The position numbers and the translations under genes were made by a program. Of a DNA stretch of 38,353 nucleotides, positions 8,198 through 15,740 are shown one piece after another. The number at the start of each line of letters is the position of its first letter. Within the stretch, counting starts at the first letter, position 1. Where the stretch lies: NCBI GenBank assembly GCA_015487635.1, contig WFPM01000169.1, forward strand, positions 1-38,353, read 5' to 3'. The stretch comes from Rhodothermus sp. GTDB lineage: Bacteria; Bacteroidota; Rhodothermia; Rhodothermales; Rhodothermaceae. Below the pieces are notes generated by a model that worked only from the letters and a program-made list of their open reading frames with translations, was not told the origin of the DNA and did no database searches.

Positions 8198-9559
8198 TTA
8201 GGGAGACAATGTATTCAGTGGTTGACCGATCAACGCTTCGACCTCGGCGCGGGCCTGGTGATAATCCCGCAGTGCATCGAGGTACTGGTTGGTCGTTTCG
8301 AGCAGGGTACGCTGGGCATCCAGCACGGTCAGCAGGTCGAATTTGCCTTCCCGATATCCCTGCTCGACGGCCGCAAAGATCTCGCGGGCCGCCGGCAATA
8401 CTTCTTGCTGCAATTGCCGCACTGCCTGGTAGGCGGTGAGCAGGCGGGCATGGGCAATGGCAAGACGCCGAATCAGGGCCTGGCGAACCGCTTCTTCTTC
8501 GATTTCGGTTTGCACCAACCGGTAGCGGGCTTCCTGGATGTTTCCCTGCTGGCGGTTGAACAGAGGAAGCGGAAGTCGCAGGCCCAGGCGGAAAGCTTGC
8601 AGACCGGTATTGCCATAGCGGACCATACCGGCTACCAAGCTTAGATTGGGAATTCGGAGCGCCTGTGCCAGTTGCAACTCAGATTGCCGCAGGGCACGGC
8701 GGGCTGTGAACTGGGCAAAAGCTGGATGCTGCGTCAACAAGGGGGTAAGCGCGGTAAAAGAAGGCACCGAATCGACAGCGCTCAGCGTCCCGACGGCCCG
8801 ATCGAAGCGTGGACCGGCCGTTCCCCAGAGGCTTCGGAGCTGGCGACGGGCCGCTTCCAGAAGCTGGGCGGCTTCTCGGGCTGCCAGTTCGGCATTGGCC
8901 CGAACGACCATGGCCCGGCGCGCCTCAAACGGTGGGGCTTTCCCGGCCGACACACGGGCTCGCACCGCCTGCTCAAAGCGGCGGGCCAGAGCCAGCAGGC
9001 TGTCGGCCAACCGCAGTCGCTCCTGGGCGGTCAACACTTCCACAAAGGCCTGCCGGGTGCGGGCAATCAGCTCCAGCCGCATGGCCTCGTAATTCCACCC
9101 GGCCAGCAGTGCTTCTTGGAAGGCCTGCTGGCGAGCCGCCCCTAGATCCCCACCCAGCGGAAGCTCCTGGCTCAGGAGCAGGCTCATTTCCTGATCCTGA
9201 GGATCGAGTCCTGGCGTTGTAATACCTGCTCCATCAATTTCCGATTCCAGCTCAGGATTGGGCCAGAGTCCGGCCTGGAGCGTCCGCGCTTCACGTGCCC
9301 GCACCTCCCACGCGGCTGCCTGAAGGTCCGGGTTGAACCGAAGCGTGTAACGAAGCGCTTCTTCGAAGGTGAGCCGGGGTATCGAACGGCTCGTATCCGT
9401 CGTCGCTAATTCAATCGGCCGTTTGGGAGGTCGGTAAACAGGTTGGTCGGCAGCTAGCGGGCGAGGCGGCTGCCAGGCCAGATCGCGGGGGGCCGTACAT
9501 CCCAGACTCAGGAACAACAAAAAGCTAAGCCATAGATACGAACGAACAGAGTAAACCAT
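8198..9559 (-). CDS. TolC-family outer-membrane efflux lipoprotein (CzcC-like)
   Basis: A 453-residue outer-membrane factor for the tripartite metal pump. A short signal (Y-L-W-L-S-F-L-L-F-L) ends at a lipobox L-S-L-G-C, giving a lipid-anchored TolC-type protein. The rest is mostly long amphipathic helices in two repeats, each beginning with a pattern such as L-T-F-E-E-A-L-R-Y-T-L-x-x-N-P and then long Ala/Glu/Arg/Leu coiled-coil runs; L-R-L-P-L-P-L-F-N-R-Q-Q-G (about 324-336) is a typical CzcC motif. A ribosome-binding site GGAGA sits about 7 bases before the ATG. It follows the small Cys/His gene by 116 bases and precedes the adaptor gene closely, all on the minus strand. Confidence 0.92.
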   Translation of the reverse strand: MVYSVRSYLWLSFLLFLSLGCTAPRDLAWQPPRPLAADQPVYRPPKRPIELATTDTSRSIPRLTFEEALRYTLRFNPDLQAAAWEVRAREARTLQAGLWPNPELESEIDGAGITTPGLDPQDQEMSLLLSQELPLGGDLGAARQQAFQEALLAGWNYEAMRLELIARTRQAFVEVLTAQERLRLADSLLALARRFEQAVRARVSAGKAPPFEARRAMVVRANAELAAREAAQLLEAARRQLRSLWGTAGPRFDRAVGTLSAVDSVPSFTALTPLLTQHPAFAQFTARRALRQSELQLAQALRIPNLSLVAGMVRYGNTGLQAFRLGLRLPLPLFNRQQGNIQEARYRLVQTEIEEEAVRQALIRRLAIAHARLLTAYQAVRQLQQEVLPAAREIFAAVEQGYREGKFDLLTVLDAQRTLLETTNQYLDALRDYHQARAEVEALIGQPLNTLSP

Positions 9560-9675
9560 AGGGATTCTCCAGGAATATTGATGGAAAGACCCGAAACCCC
9601 TCTTTCAGGAAAACGGGCGGTTGGATGCTGGCATCCCTCAGGAAAGGAAAAAGGGAACGCCGTTTTTGGAGATAA

Positions 9676-10146
9676 TCAGAGGCGAAGAATGATGGTGCGC
9701 AGAGCCGCAGCGAAGTGAGGGAGAAAGGCCGGAGTTTCTGCCAGACGGACAATGGGCCTTAGATTCCAATGGACTGGAATCCAAGGTATGCCTACCACAG
9801 CCACCACCAGCACAAAGGACGAAGCACGTACCCACTGACCGTATCCGTCGGTGGGACTGAGCAGAAACGGAATGTCGACGCAGTGGGTTTCTTCAGCCCA
9901 GTGCTTCCACTGCGTCGTTGAGGTAGCTGAAGCAAACGGAAGCTTCAGCTCATGTACTTCCCACTGGGCCAGCAGCTCAGTTACGGCACCCTTGCTGTCT
10001 GCCACGCCCTCAACATGGATTCGTCCTCCGGCCTCAATACACAGCAGCAACCCGGTCAATGCATGAGGCCCCAGCGGAAAGAACGCCAGCAGCCCCAGCA
10101 TCAGCCGGCCGACCGTCGGAACGATATGTGCTCGAATGCGCCGCAT
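9676..10146 (-). CDS. Small exported/membrane protein at the head of the metal efflux operon
   Basis: A 156-residue protein starting M-R-R-I-R-A-H-I-V-P at 10146. A longer in-frame reading to 10344 is possible but would overlap feoB and add a non-signal leader, so the ATG after it is preferred. It has a hydrophobic N-terminal segment (about 13-37) and a second one near 111-122. Two short motifs recall an uncharacterised family found beside Czc/Cus operons: L-L-C-I-E-A-G-G-R-I near 33-42 and T-H-C-V-D-I-P-F near 93-100. The role is not known; location suggests metal sensing, binding or pump assembly. No strong Shine-Dalgarno or promoter was recognised before it. It lies 104 bases downstream of feoB, so read-through from the iron operon is possible. 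Confidence 0.7.
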   Translation of the reverse strand: MRRIRAHIVPTVGRLMLGLLAFFPLGPHALTGLLLCIEAGGRIHVEGVADSKGAVTELLAQWEVHELKLPFASATSTTQWKHWAEETHCVDIPFLLSPTDGYGQWVRASSFVLVVAVVGIPWIPVHWNLRPIVRLAETPAFLPHFAAALRTIILRL

Positions 10147-10250
10147 AGAAACCAGCTCGGCTGTCCTACTTACCGAAAGGCTCAGGCGATGTTTTGCAAA
10201 AAATCGGCTAAGGTTCTGGATAATAAAGCACAACCTCAGGAAAGCCCCCT

Positions 10251-12512
10251 TCAACCCAGCCCCAGCAGGCGGCCGCCCTGGTAAATAAACAGCGAAAACA
10301 GGTAGGCCAGGGCGAACATGTAAAGCCACATGACGGCCGGCCACTTCCAGGTGCCCAATTCACGCCGCGCGATGGCCAGCGTACTCATGCATTGCAGGGC
10401 AAACACGTAAAAAACCAGCAGACTGACGGCCACCAGTGGGGAGTAGGCCGGATCGGCGCGCAACACCTCGCGCAGGATGATTTCGTCGTCGCTGGCCCGA
10501 GCAACTCCGTAGATGGTGGCCATGGTGCCCACGATCACTTCACGGGCCGGAAAGGACGAAATGATGCCGGCCGTGATCTTCCAGTCGAAGCCCAGCGGTC
10601 GCATCATCGGCGCCAGCGCATGGCCCAGGCGTCCGATGAAACTCTGGCTGATCTGGCGGGCGGCTTCGGCGTCGGCGATGGGGGCCAGGCGCTCTTCATA
10701 GGTAGCCTCCAGTTCCTCAAAGGCCGCGACCGGCGCACCGACGGTTTCCAGACTGTCGCGGGCGTGCGCGTACCAGGTCTCCAGCTCCTGGCGCGCGGTG
10801 GTCAGCTCCGGATCCAGTTCGGCCCGCGGAAAACTGGCCAGAAACCAGATTACAATGCTCAGGCTGAAGATGATCTTGCCTGCCCGTGTGACGAAGGCCT
10901 TGGCGCGGTCGATCATCCGATAGACGATCTGCTTGAACTGGGGGGCCCGGTAAGGGGGGAGCTCCATGACAAAGTAGGCGCTCTCGCCTTTGAAAACGAA
11001 GGTCTTGAGCACCCAGGCCGCCACAAAGGCCATTCCTGTGCCCAGCAGATAGAGGCTGAACATGGCCAGCCCCTGGGTATCGAACGGGCCGAGCACCGGG
11101 ATTTTCGGAATGAACGCCGCAATGAACAGCGTGTAGACGGGCAGGCGGGCCGAGCAGCTCATCAGCGGCGTGACCATGATCGTGATGATCCGGTCGCGCT
11201 CGTTGTCGAGCGTGCGTGCGGCCATGATGGCCGGCACGGCGCAGGCGTAGCCGCTCAGCAGCGGCACCACCGAAGCGCCACTCAGCCCCAGTCTGCGCAT
11301 GAGGCGATCCATGATGAACGCCACACGGGCCATGTAGCCGGTGTCTTCCATAAGCCCCAGGAAGAAAAACAGCAGCAGGATCTGGGGCAGGAAGACGAGC
11401 ACGTTGCCCACGCCCGTGATGGCGCCGTCGACGATCAGGTCTTCCAGGAAGCCGTCGGGCATGACGGCACGCACCTGCTCGCCGGTCCAGGCCACGGCCG
11501 CTTCGATGGCGTCCATGAACGGCACGGCCCAGGAGAAGATGGCCTGGAAGATGAGCAGCAGCAGGGCGAAGAAGATCAGCGGGCCGGCCACGCGGTGCGT
11601 GAGCACGGCGTCGATGCGGTCCGAGAGCGTGCGCTCTTGGGCATCGGGTCGCTTCCGCAGCACTTCGGCCACGAGCGGGCTCAGCCAGCCGTAGCGGCCG
11701 ATCATCTCGGCCTGACGGTAGGGCACCCGGCGAGCTTCCAGATCCCGGCGGGCTTCGAGGGCGGCCTCGTAGAAGCGGGGCGCGCGTTGCTGCCAGGTTT
11801 CGAGCAAGGGATCGCTGGTCAGCGCGCTGAGCGCCTCGAAGAAACGCTGCCGCTCGGGTACGTCCGGGGCCTCTTCGCCCAGCCGCTGCGCCATCTCTTC
11901 CACGACGGAGGCCACGGCCGGCATGAGCATCCAGCGCCGCTCGGCTGGTGGGGGCGGCACGCCGCGCAGCAGGATTTCCTTCAGGCGATCGACGCCCTGA
12001 CCTTTACGGGCCACCATGGGCACCACCGGCACACCCAGCCGCCGCGCCAGGCCCTCGACGTCCAGTTCCAGGCCGTTTTCCGCCAGGGCATCCATCATGT
12101 TGAGCGCTACCACGACCGGCAGGCCCAGGTCCATGATCTGGGAAACCAGATAGAGATTGCGCTCCAGGTTCGTGGCATCCACCACACACACGACCACGTC
12201 GGGCGCCGGCTCGCCCCGCATGCGCCCGACCAGCACCTCATAGGCGACGCGCTCGTCGATGGAGCGGGGATTCAGACTGTAAGTGCCGGGCAGATCAACG
12301 ACTTCGATGCGTTCGTGCCCGACCAGCCGGCCGCTTTTGCGCTCGACCGTCACGCCCGGGTAGTTGGCCACCTTCTGGCGCAACCCGGTCAGCAGGTTGA
12401 ACAGCGTGGTCTTGCCCACATTCGGGTTGCCGGCCAGCGCAATGCGCCGGGTAATGGTCGGCGCCCGGGGCGCTTCGACGGCGACAGCCGGTTCGTGGCA
12501 GCTTCCGCTCAT
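10251..12512 (-). CDS. feoB: Ferrous iron transport protein FeoB
   Basis: A 753-residue Fe2+ transporter, close to the usual length of about 770. The N-terminal cytosolic G-protein domain shows G1 at 28-36 (G-N-P-N-V-G-K-T-T), G2 Thr in Y-P-G-V-T-V-E, G3 D73-L-P-G and G4 N138-M-M-D. A helical GDI-like domain (about 180-280) follows, then the membrane permease half with two gate (nucleoside-recognition) regions; C-A-V-P-A-I-M-A-A-R and L-M-S-C-S-A-R-L-P-V-Y-T are hallmark FeoB motifs with conserved Cys. The ATG overlaps the stop of feoA as ATGA. It imports Fe2+ across the inner membrane. There is no frameshift or truncation. Confidence 0.97.
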   Translation of the reverse strand: MSGSCHEPAVAVEAPRAPTITRRIALAGNPNVGKTTLFNLLTGLRQKVANYPGVTVERKSGRLVGHERIEVVDLPGTYSLNPRSIDERVAYEVLVGRMRGEPAPDVVVCVVDATNLERNLYLVSQIMDLGLPVVVALNMMDALAENGLELDVEGLARRLGVPVVPMVARKGQGVDRLKEILLRGVPPPPAERRWMLMPAVASVVEEMAQRLGEEAPDVPERQRFFEALSALTSDPLLETWQQRAPRFYEAALEARRDLEARRVPYRQAEMIGRYGWLSPLVAEVLRKRPDAQERTLSDRIDAVLTHRVAGPLIFFALLLLIFQAIFSWAVPFMDAIEAAVAWTGEQVRAVMPDGFLEDLIVDGAITGVGNVLVFLPQILLLFFFLGLMEDTGYMARVAFIMDRLMRRLGLSGASVVPLLSGYACAVPAIMAARTLDNERDRIITIMVTPLMSCSARLPVYTLFIAAFIPKIPVLGPFDTQGLAMFSLYLLGTGMAFVAAWVLKTFVFKGESAYFVMELPPYRAPQFKQIVYRMIDRAKAFVTRAGKIIFSLSIVIWFLASFPRAELDPELTTARQELETWYAHARDSLETVGAPVAAFEELEATYEERLAPIADAEAARQISQSFIGRLGHALAPMMRPLGFDWKITAGIISSFPAREVIVGTMATIYGVARASDDEIILREVLRADPAYSPLVAVSLLVFYVFALQCMSTLAIARRELGTWKWPAVMWLYMFALAYLFSLFIYQGGRLLGLG

Positions 12513-12733
12513 AACCGCTCCACCAGAATCAGCTCGGCTTCGTGCTTGCGGATGGAAAGGTGAAAGCCACGGACCTTCAGGTCGATGGGATCGCCCAGAG
12601 GAGCCAGTCGAATCAGTTCGACTTCGGTGCCGGGCAGCAGGCCCATTTCGAAGAGGCGCGGCGGCAGCTGATCGCTGACGTAGCCCGTTACGCGGCCCCG
12701 CTCGCCCGGCCGGAGGTCACGCAGCGTCGTCAT
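12509..12733 (-). CDS. feoA: Ferrous iron transport accessory protein FeoA
   Basis: A 74-residue SH3-like beta-barrel protein of the FeoA family. The diagnostic stretch is R-L-F-E-M-G-L-L-P-G-T-E-V-E-L-I-R (about 26-42), followed by G-D-P-I-D-L-K-V-R-G-F-H-L-S-I-R-K near 47-63. FeoA proteins bind or modulate FeoB; this one is translationally coupled to feoB through a 4-base overlap. It is 3 bases downstream of the Cys-rich FeoA-like gene, so the three form one transcription unit. Confidence 0.95.
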   Translation of the reverse strand: MTTLRDLRPGERGRVTGYVSDQLPPRLFEMGLLPGTEVELIRLAPLGDPIDLKVRGFHLSIRKHEAELILVERL

Positions 12734-12736
12734 CGT

Positions 12737-12967
12737 TCAGGCAGGGACGGCAAACAGCCGCATGGCCACTTCTCGCTGGAGCGCCAGCCGGCAGGCCCCC
12801 AGGCCCAGGATGCACTTGTCGGCGTTGAGCATCACACAGGCCCGGCAGCCCTCCCGCACGCCCAGCTCCCGCAGCCGTTGCGCCTGCTCCTCGTCGAGGG
12901 CCAGCCACTCGATCTGCACATACTGTCCTTGCTGAAAACAGGTCAGCGGGGCCGCATCACTCCGCAT
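12737..12967 (-). CDS. Cysteine-rich FeoA-like domain protein, first gene of the feo operon
   Basis: A 76-residue second FeoA-fold protein. L-R-E-L-G-V-R-E-G-C corresponds to the FeoA motif L-x-x-M-G-L-x-x-G, and the rest fits a small SH3-like barrel. Unlike the neighbouring FeoA it carries Cys10, Cys41, Cys44, Cys52 and Cys59; the C-x-x-C-x7-C-x6-C spacing could hold Fe-S, Fe or Zn. This is inference from spacing only. GGAGG lies 9 bases before the ATG. It is preceded by a promoter with a palindromic operator (12998-13012). No FeoC gene is visible, and this protein might serve a comparable regulatory role. Confidence 0.85.
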   Translation of the reverse strand: MRSDAAPLTCFQQGQYVQIEWLALDEEQAQRLRELGVREGCRACVMLNADKCILGLGACRLALQREVAMRLFAVPA

Positions 12968-12997
12968 GGCTTCCTACCTCCGGCCGATGGCTTTAGC

Positions 12998-13012
12998 TTA
13001 GACATAGTCTAA
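12998..13012. promoter_or_regulatory. Palindromic DtxR/MntR-type metal operator before the feo operon
   Basis: A perfect inverted repeat TTAGAC-ATA-GTCTAA sits 31 bases upstream of the first feo gene. Half-sites of the TTAG...CTAA kind are known for DtxR/IdeR/MntR/SirR-family iron or manganese repressors. It overlaps the candidate -10 hexamer of the minus-strand promoter, so bound repressor would block transcription when metal is plentiful. The repressor gene itself is not in this window. The repeat is seen directly; the family assignment is inference. Confidence 0.65.
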
Positions 13013-13034
13013 ATGTTCACGCGCAGAAATGCAA
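13006..13034 (-). promoter_or_regulatory. Candidate sigma70-type promoter of the feo operon
   Basis: On the minus strand TTGCAT (13029-13034) and TAGACT (13006-13011) are separated by exactly 17 bases. The -10 overlaps the TTAGAC/GTCTAA operator. Transcription would begin near 13000, about 30 bases before the first ATG. The hexamers are imperfect, so this is a candidate only, but position and overlap are sensible. Confidence 0.5.
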
Positions 13035-13083
13035 CGCCTGACACCCATGGGGTTTCCTTTTCAAGAAATTTTATTGCCAGACT

Positions 13084-14847
13084 TTACTGGTCGATGGAAG
13101 CTGCAACGCGTTGCAGCTTCAGATCGCGCAGTCGGAGCTGGAGGCGGGTCTGGCCCTGCCAGGTGTTCTCCTGAAGCGTGAAGGCTAGGGCAAGCGGTTG
13201 CCCGGTGCGGCGGCTGTGCTGTACGGCCGGAAGCAGGCGTTCCTTTCCGAAGCCGATCACCTCGCAGGGTGGGTCGTCGGGATACGCGCGCTGGCGCACG
13301 TAGAACTTCAGATGTTTGCCCTCATTGCCGACCAGTTTCGGTTCGCCTACCACTTCCAGATCGCGGGCCATGAACAGCGGCTCTTCGTTTTCGGGGCCGT
13401 GCGGTCCGAAGCGCTGTAGCATGCGCCAGAAGCGTTCGTCAAGCGTGTGCAGGTCGAGCAGCGCGTCGATCTCCAGGCGGGGGACGAGCAGTTCGGGGGT
13501 CATGCGGGCTCCCACCGCCTCGTTGAAGCGCTCGCGGAAGGCCTCGAGCCGTGCTTCCTCCAGCGCCAGGCCGGCCGCGTAGGTGTGACCGCCGAACTGG
13601 AGCAGCAGGTCCTCGCAATCGCGTAGCGCCTCGTAGATGTTGAGGCCGGCAATGGACCGGGCCGAGCCTTTGAGAATGGAATCGACGGCGCAGAGCAGGA
13701 TGGTGGGGCGGTAGAAACGCTCGACGATGCGGCTGGCCACGATCCCGATGACACCCAGGTGCCAATCGGGATCGTAGAGCACGAGTGCGTGGCGGTCGTC
13801 GCGGGCCGTGATCTGGCGTTCGGCCTGGGCGATGGCTTCTTCGAGGGTCTGGTGGTCGAGTTGCTGGCGCGTGCGGTTGGCCTCCTCCAGCTCGGCGGCC
13901 AGCTTGTCGGCCGTGGCGGTGTCTTCGGCCAGGAGCAGCGCCACGGCCCGGTTGGCATCGCCCAGCCGTCCGGCCGCATTGATGCGGGGCGCCAGCCCGA
14001 ACACGATGCCGTGCATGGTGAGCGTCTCCAGGGGCCAGCGGGCGCGGGCGGCCAGTTGCTGCAGGCCCGGCCGCGTGCTCCGACGCAGGTAGCGCAGTCC
14101 TTCGGCCATGAGGATGCGGTTTTCGCCGGTCAGCGGCACGATGTCGGCCGCCGTCGAGAGCGCTACCAGGTCGAGGTACCGGTAGGCCGCCTCGGGCGAT
14201 TCGCCCAGCACCTGGAGCGTGGCCTGCACCAGTTTGAAGGCCACCGCGCAGCCCGAAAGTTCGGGGAAGGGGTAGGGGCAATCCGGCCGTTTGGGGTCGA
14301 GCACGGCCACCGCTTCGGGCAGCATGGCACCGGCCGTGTGGTGGTCGCAGATGATCAGATCGACGCCCCGTGTGCGGGCGTAGGCTGCTTCTTCGGCGGC
14401 CGTGATGCCACAGTCCAGCGCGACGAGCAGCCGAGTGCCGGCTTCCAGCGCTTCTTCAAGCGCTTTTTGCGAAAGGCCATAGCCATGCCGGAAACGATCG
14501 GGCACGAAGTAGCGGACGGGCAAGCCGTGCTCTTTCAGAAACGAGGTCATGAGCGCCGTGGCCGTCGTGCCGTCCACGTCGTAGTCGCCGTAGACGAGCA
14601 CCTGCTCGCGGTCTTCGATGGCGCGGGCCAGGCGCCGGGCGGCCGCCTCCATGTCGGCCATCAGAAAAGGGTCGTGAAGCTGCTCGAGTGCCGGCCGGAA
14701 GAAGGCGCGCGCTGCTTCCACCGTGGTGATACCTCGTGCCACCAGCACCCGGGCCAGCGGCTCGGGCAGATTACGCGCGGCCGCCATCAGCGTGGCCACG
14801 GCGTTCGGGTCGGGCAGGGGGCGGCGAACCCACCGGTACTTGCGCAT
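13084..14847 (-). CDS. recJ: Single-stranded-DNA-specific 5'-3' exonuclease RecJ
   Basis: A 587-residue DHH-superfamily exonuclease acting in recombination and mismatch/base-excision repair. Motif I is D-Y-D-V-D-G-T at 88-94, motif II is A-L-D-C-G-I-T-A near 143-150, and motif III is C-D-H-H at 167-170, together providing the two-metal site. The DHHA1 domain has F-G-G-H-T-Y-A-A-G, and an OB-fold occupies the C-terminus. The start at 14847 (M-R-K-Y-R-W) is chosen over an in-frame start at 14982 because it matches family N-termini and lies about 29 bases after the likely transcription start. Length fits the family. Confidence 0.95.
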   Translation of the reverse strand: MRKYRWVRRPLPDPNAVATLMAAARNLPEPLARVLVARGITTVEAARAFFRPALEQLHDPFLMADMEAAARRLARAIEDREQVLVYGDYDVDGTTATALMTSFLKEHGLPVRYFVPDRFRHGYGLSQKALEEALEAGTRLLVALDCGITAAEEAAYARTRGVDLIICDHHTAGAMLPEAVAVLDPKRPDCPYPFPELSGCAVAFKLVQATLQVLGESPEAAYRYLDLVALSTAADIVPLTGENRILMAEGLRYLRRSTRPGLQQLAARARWPLETLTMHGIVFGLAPRINAAGRLGDANRAVALLLAEDTATADKLAAELEEANRTRQQLDHQTLEEAIAQAERQITARDDRHALVLYDPDWHLGVIGIVASRIVERFYRPTILLCAVDSILKGSARSIAGLNIYEALRDCEDLLLQFGGHTYAAGLALEEARLEAFRERFNEAVGARMTPELLVPRLEIDALLDLHTLDERFWRMLQRFGPHGPENEEPLFMARDLEVVGEPKLVGNEGKHLKFYVRQRAYPDDPPCEVIGFGKERLLPAVQHSRRTGQPLALAFTLQENTWQGQTRLQLRLRDLKLQRVAASIDQ

Positions 14848-15281
14848 GGCGTGCGTCGCGTTCGATGCCGGAAGGCAATCCAAAGATACCGGCAGGCTCC
14901 CCCTCCCGCAACCTGCCCCCGGAAAATTGTTGCCCCGAACGGGGCGTCGAGGTAAACGTGTACCTGTTTGCAGTAAACCCAAACCAGGAAGCGAAGCAAC
15001 GTTCTATTTTCTCTGGACGTATGAATGGAACATCTCCCGAATTATGATCGAAGTGGCGCTTTTCTTTGGGAACACGGAGCGCATCTCAGGGACGACACTT
15101 TTCCGCTTCTGCGTCCGTGCATCCCATGTTGGACAGTTTTGAATGGTAGCGGGCTATTTTTCAGCGTGTTGTGCAGTTTTTGAATTTTATCATTTTTTAA
15201 CAATTCGGATATTGACTTGTTTTTTTTGAATTTAAAATGTAATTGCAAAATGCACCCCTTAGACCTTAAACAAGGTGAATT
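14848..15281. other. Divergent intergenic region with a very AT-rich segment
   Basis: These 434 bases separate recJ from the Cys-rich peptide/propeller locus. The left part carries the recJ promoter. The right part (about 15141-15250) is sharply AT-rich for this genome: in 15181-15240 only 11 of 60 bases are G or C. It contains TTGACT at 15212-15217 with TAAAAT at 15233-15238 (15-base spacer) or TGTAAT at 15238-15243 (20-base spacer), so a promoter for the plus-strand locus probably lies here, but the exact elements are not certain. No gene is supported. Confidence 0.5.
14883..14911 (-). promoter_or_regulatory. Candidate sigma70-type promoter of recJ
   Basis: On the minus strand TTGCGG (14906-14911) and TATCTT (14883-14888) are spaced by 17 bases, about 35 bases before the recJ ATG. 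It supports the shorter recJ start. The -35 is weak and the -10 is moderate. Confidence 0.45.
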
Positions 15282-15515
15282 ATGCGACGCGAGGTCTTCC
15301 TACTGGCCTTTTCAGCTGCTTTGCTGGTGATTGCTTTACTGTTGCCCGCTCCACAGACGCAAGGACATCCTTTCTGTGAGCACGACGTTTGTCAGACAGA
15401 AGAATCGTCACGTACCGGAGAGCTGCGGGGTATCTGTTTACACCGGAATTACTATGCAACCAATTGTATCATGAACGGATCACTCTGCAACATGGAAAAC
15501 TGTGAGCCCGAATAA
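15282..15515 (+). CDS. Small exported six-cysteine peptide A
   Basis: A 77-residue peptide with no family I recognise. M-R-R-E precedes a hydrophobic segment (6-22) that looks like a signal peptide or single membrane anchor. The mature part has six cysteines at 32, 37, 52, 62, 69 and 74 and is otherwise polar. A good Shine-Dalgarno (AAGGTG) lies about 6 bases before the ATG. The motif C-E-H-D-V-C (32-37) matches C-E-Y-D-R-C in the next gene, and the cysteine spacing is nearly the same, so the two are paralogs. Six cysteines suggest three disulfides or a metal site outside the cytoplasm. It is followed after 18 bases by the second peptide. Confidence 0.75.
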   Translation: MRREVFLLAFSAALLVIALLLPAPQTQGHPFCEHDVCQTEESSRTGELRGICLHRNYYATNCIMNGSLCNMENCEPE

Positions 15516-15533
15516 GTTAATCCGTAGGAAGCC

Positions 15534-15740
15534 ATGAAAAGAGCAGGCATTATTGTACTCATTGCACTCCTATGGTTTATCATTGGCTTATTGATGCCCC
15601 GGTTTGCAACGCAGGCTTTACATTGTGAGTACGATAGATGCGTGGGAGCCTATTGCGTGGATTCCGAGAAACCCACCGGCTGTGACGCGACGATGGTAGA
15701 AGGATGTCGCACCTATGATTGTGAGGTGGTGGTCGAATAG
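15534..15740 (+). CDS. Small exported six-cysteine peptide B
   Basis: A 68-residue paralog of the peptide just upstream. M-K-R is followed by a hydrophobic segment (4-21), then a polar tail with cysteines at 31, 36, 41, 50, 58 and 63. The shared plan with peptide A is C-x4-C, a variable loop, then C-x(8-9)-C-x(6-7)-C-x4-C, and the first pair is C-E-x-D-x-C in both. A TAGGA ribosome-binding site lies before the ATG. Its last 26 bases overlap the start of the first propeller lipoprotein, so the genes are probably co-translated. Role unknown; an exported disulfide peptide served or sensed by the neighbouring propeller proteins is possible. Confidence 0.75.
   Translation: MKRAGIIVLIALLWFIIGLLMPRFATQALHCEYDRCVGAYCVDSEKPTGCDATMVEGCRTYDCEVVVE

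Noticed and set aside
10392-12563. A 723-codon open frame on the plus strand opposite feoB
   Set aside because: It is antisense to a clear FeoB along its whole length, is rich in His, Gln, Arg and Gly as expected of a shadow in high-G+C DNA, and has no family signature.
13759-14955. A 398-codon plus-strand frame opposite recJ
   Set aside because: Antisense shadow of a well-supported RecJ.
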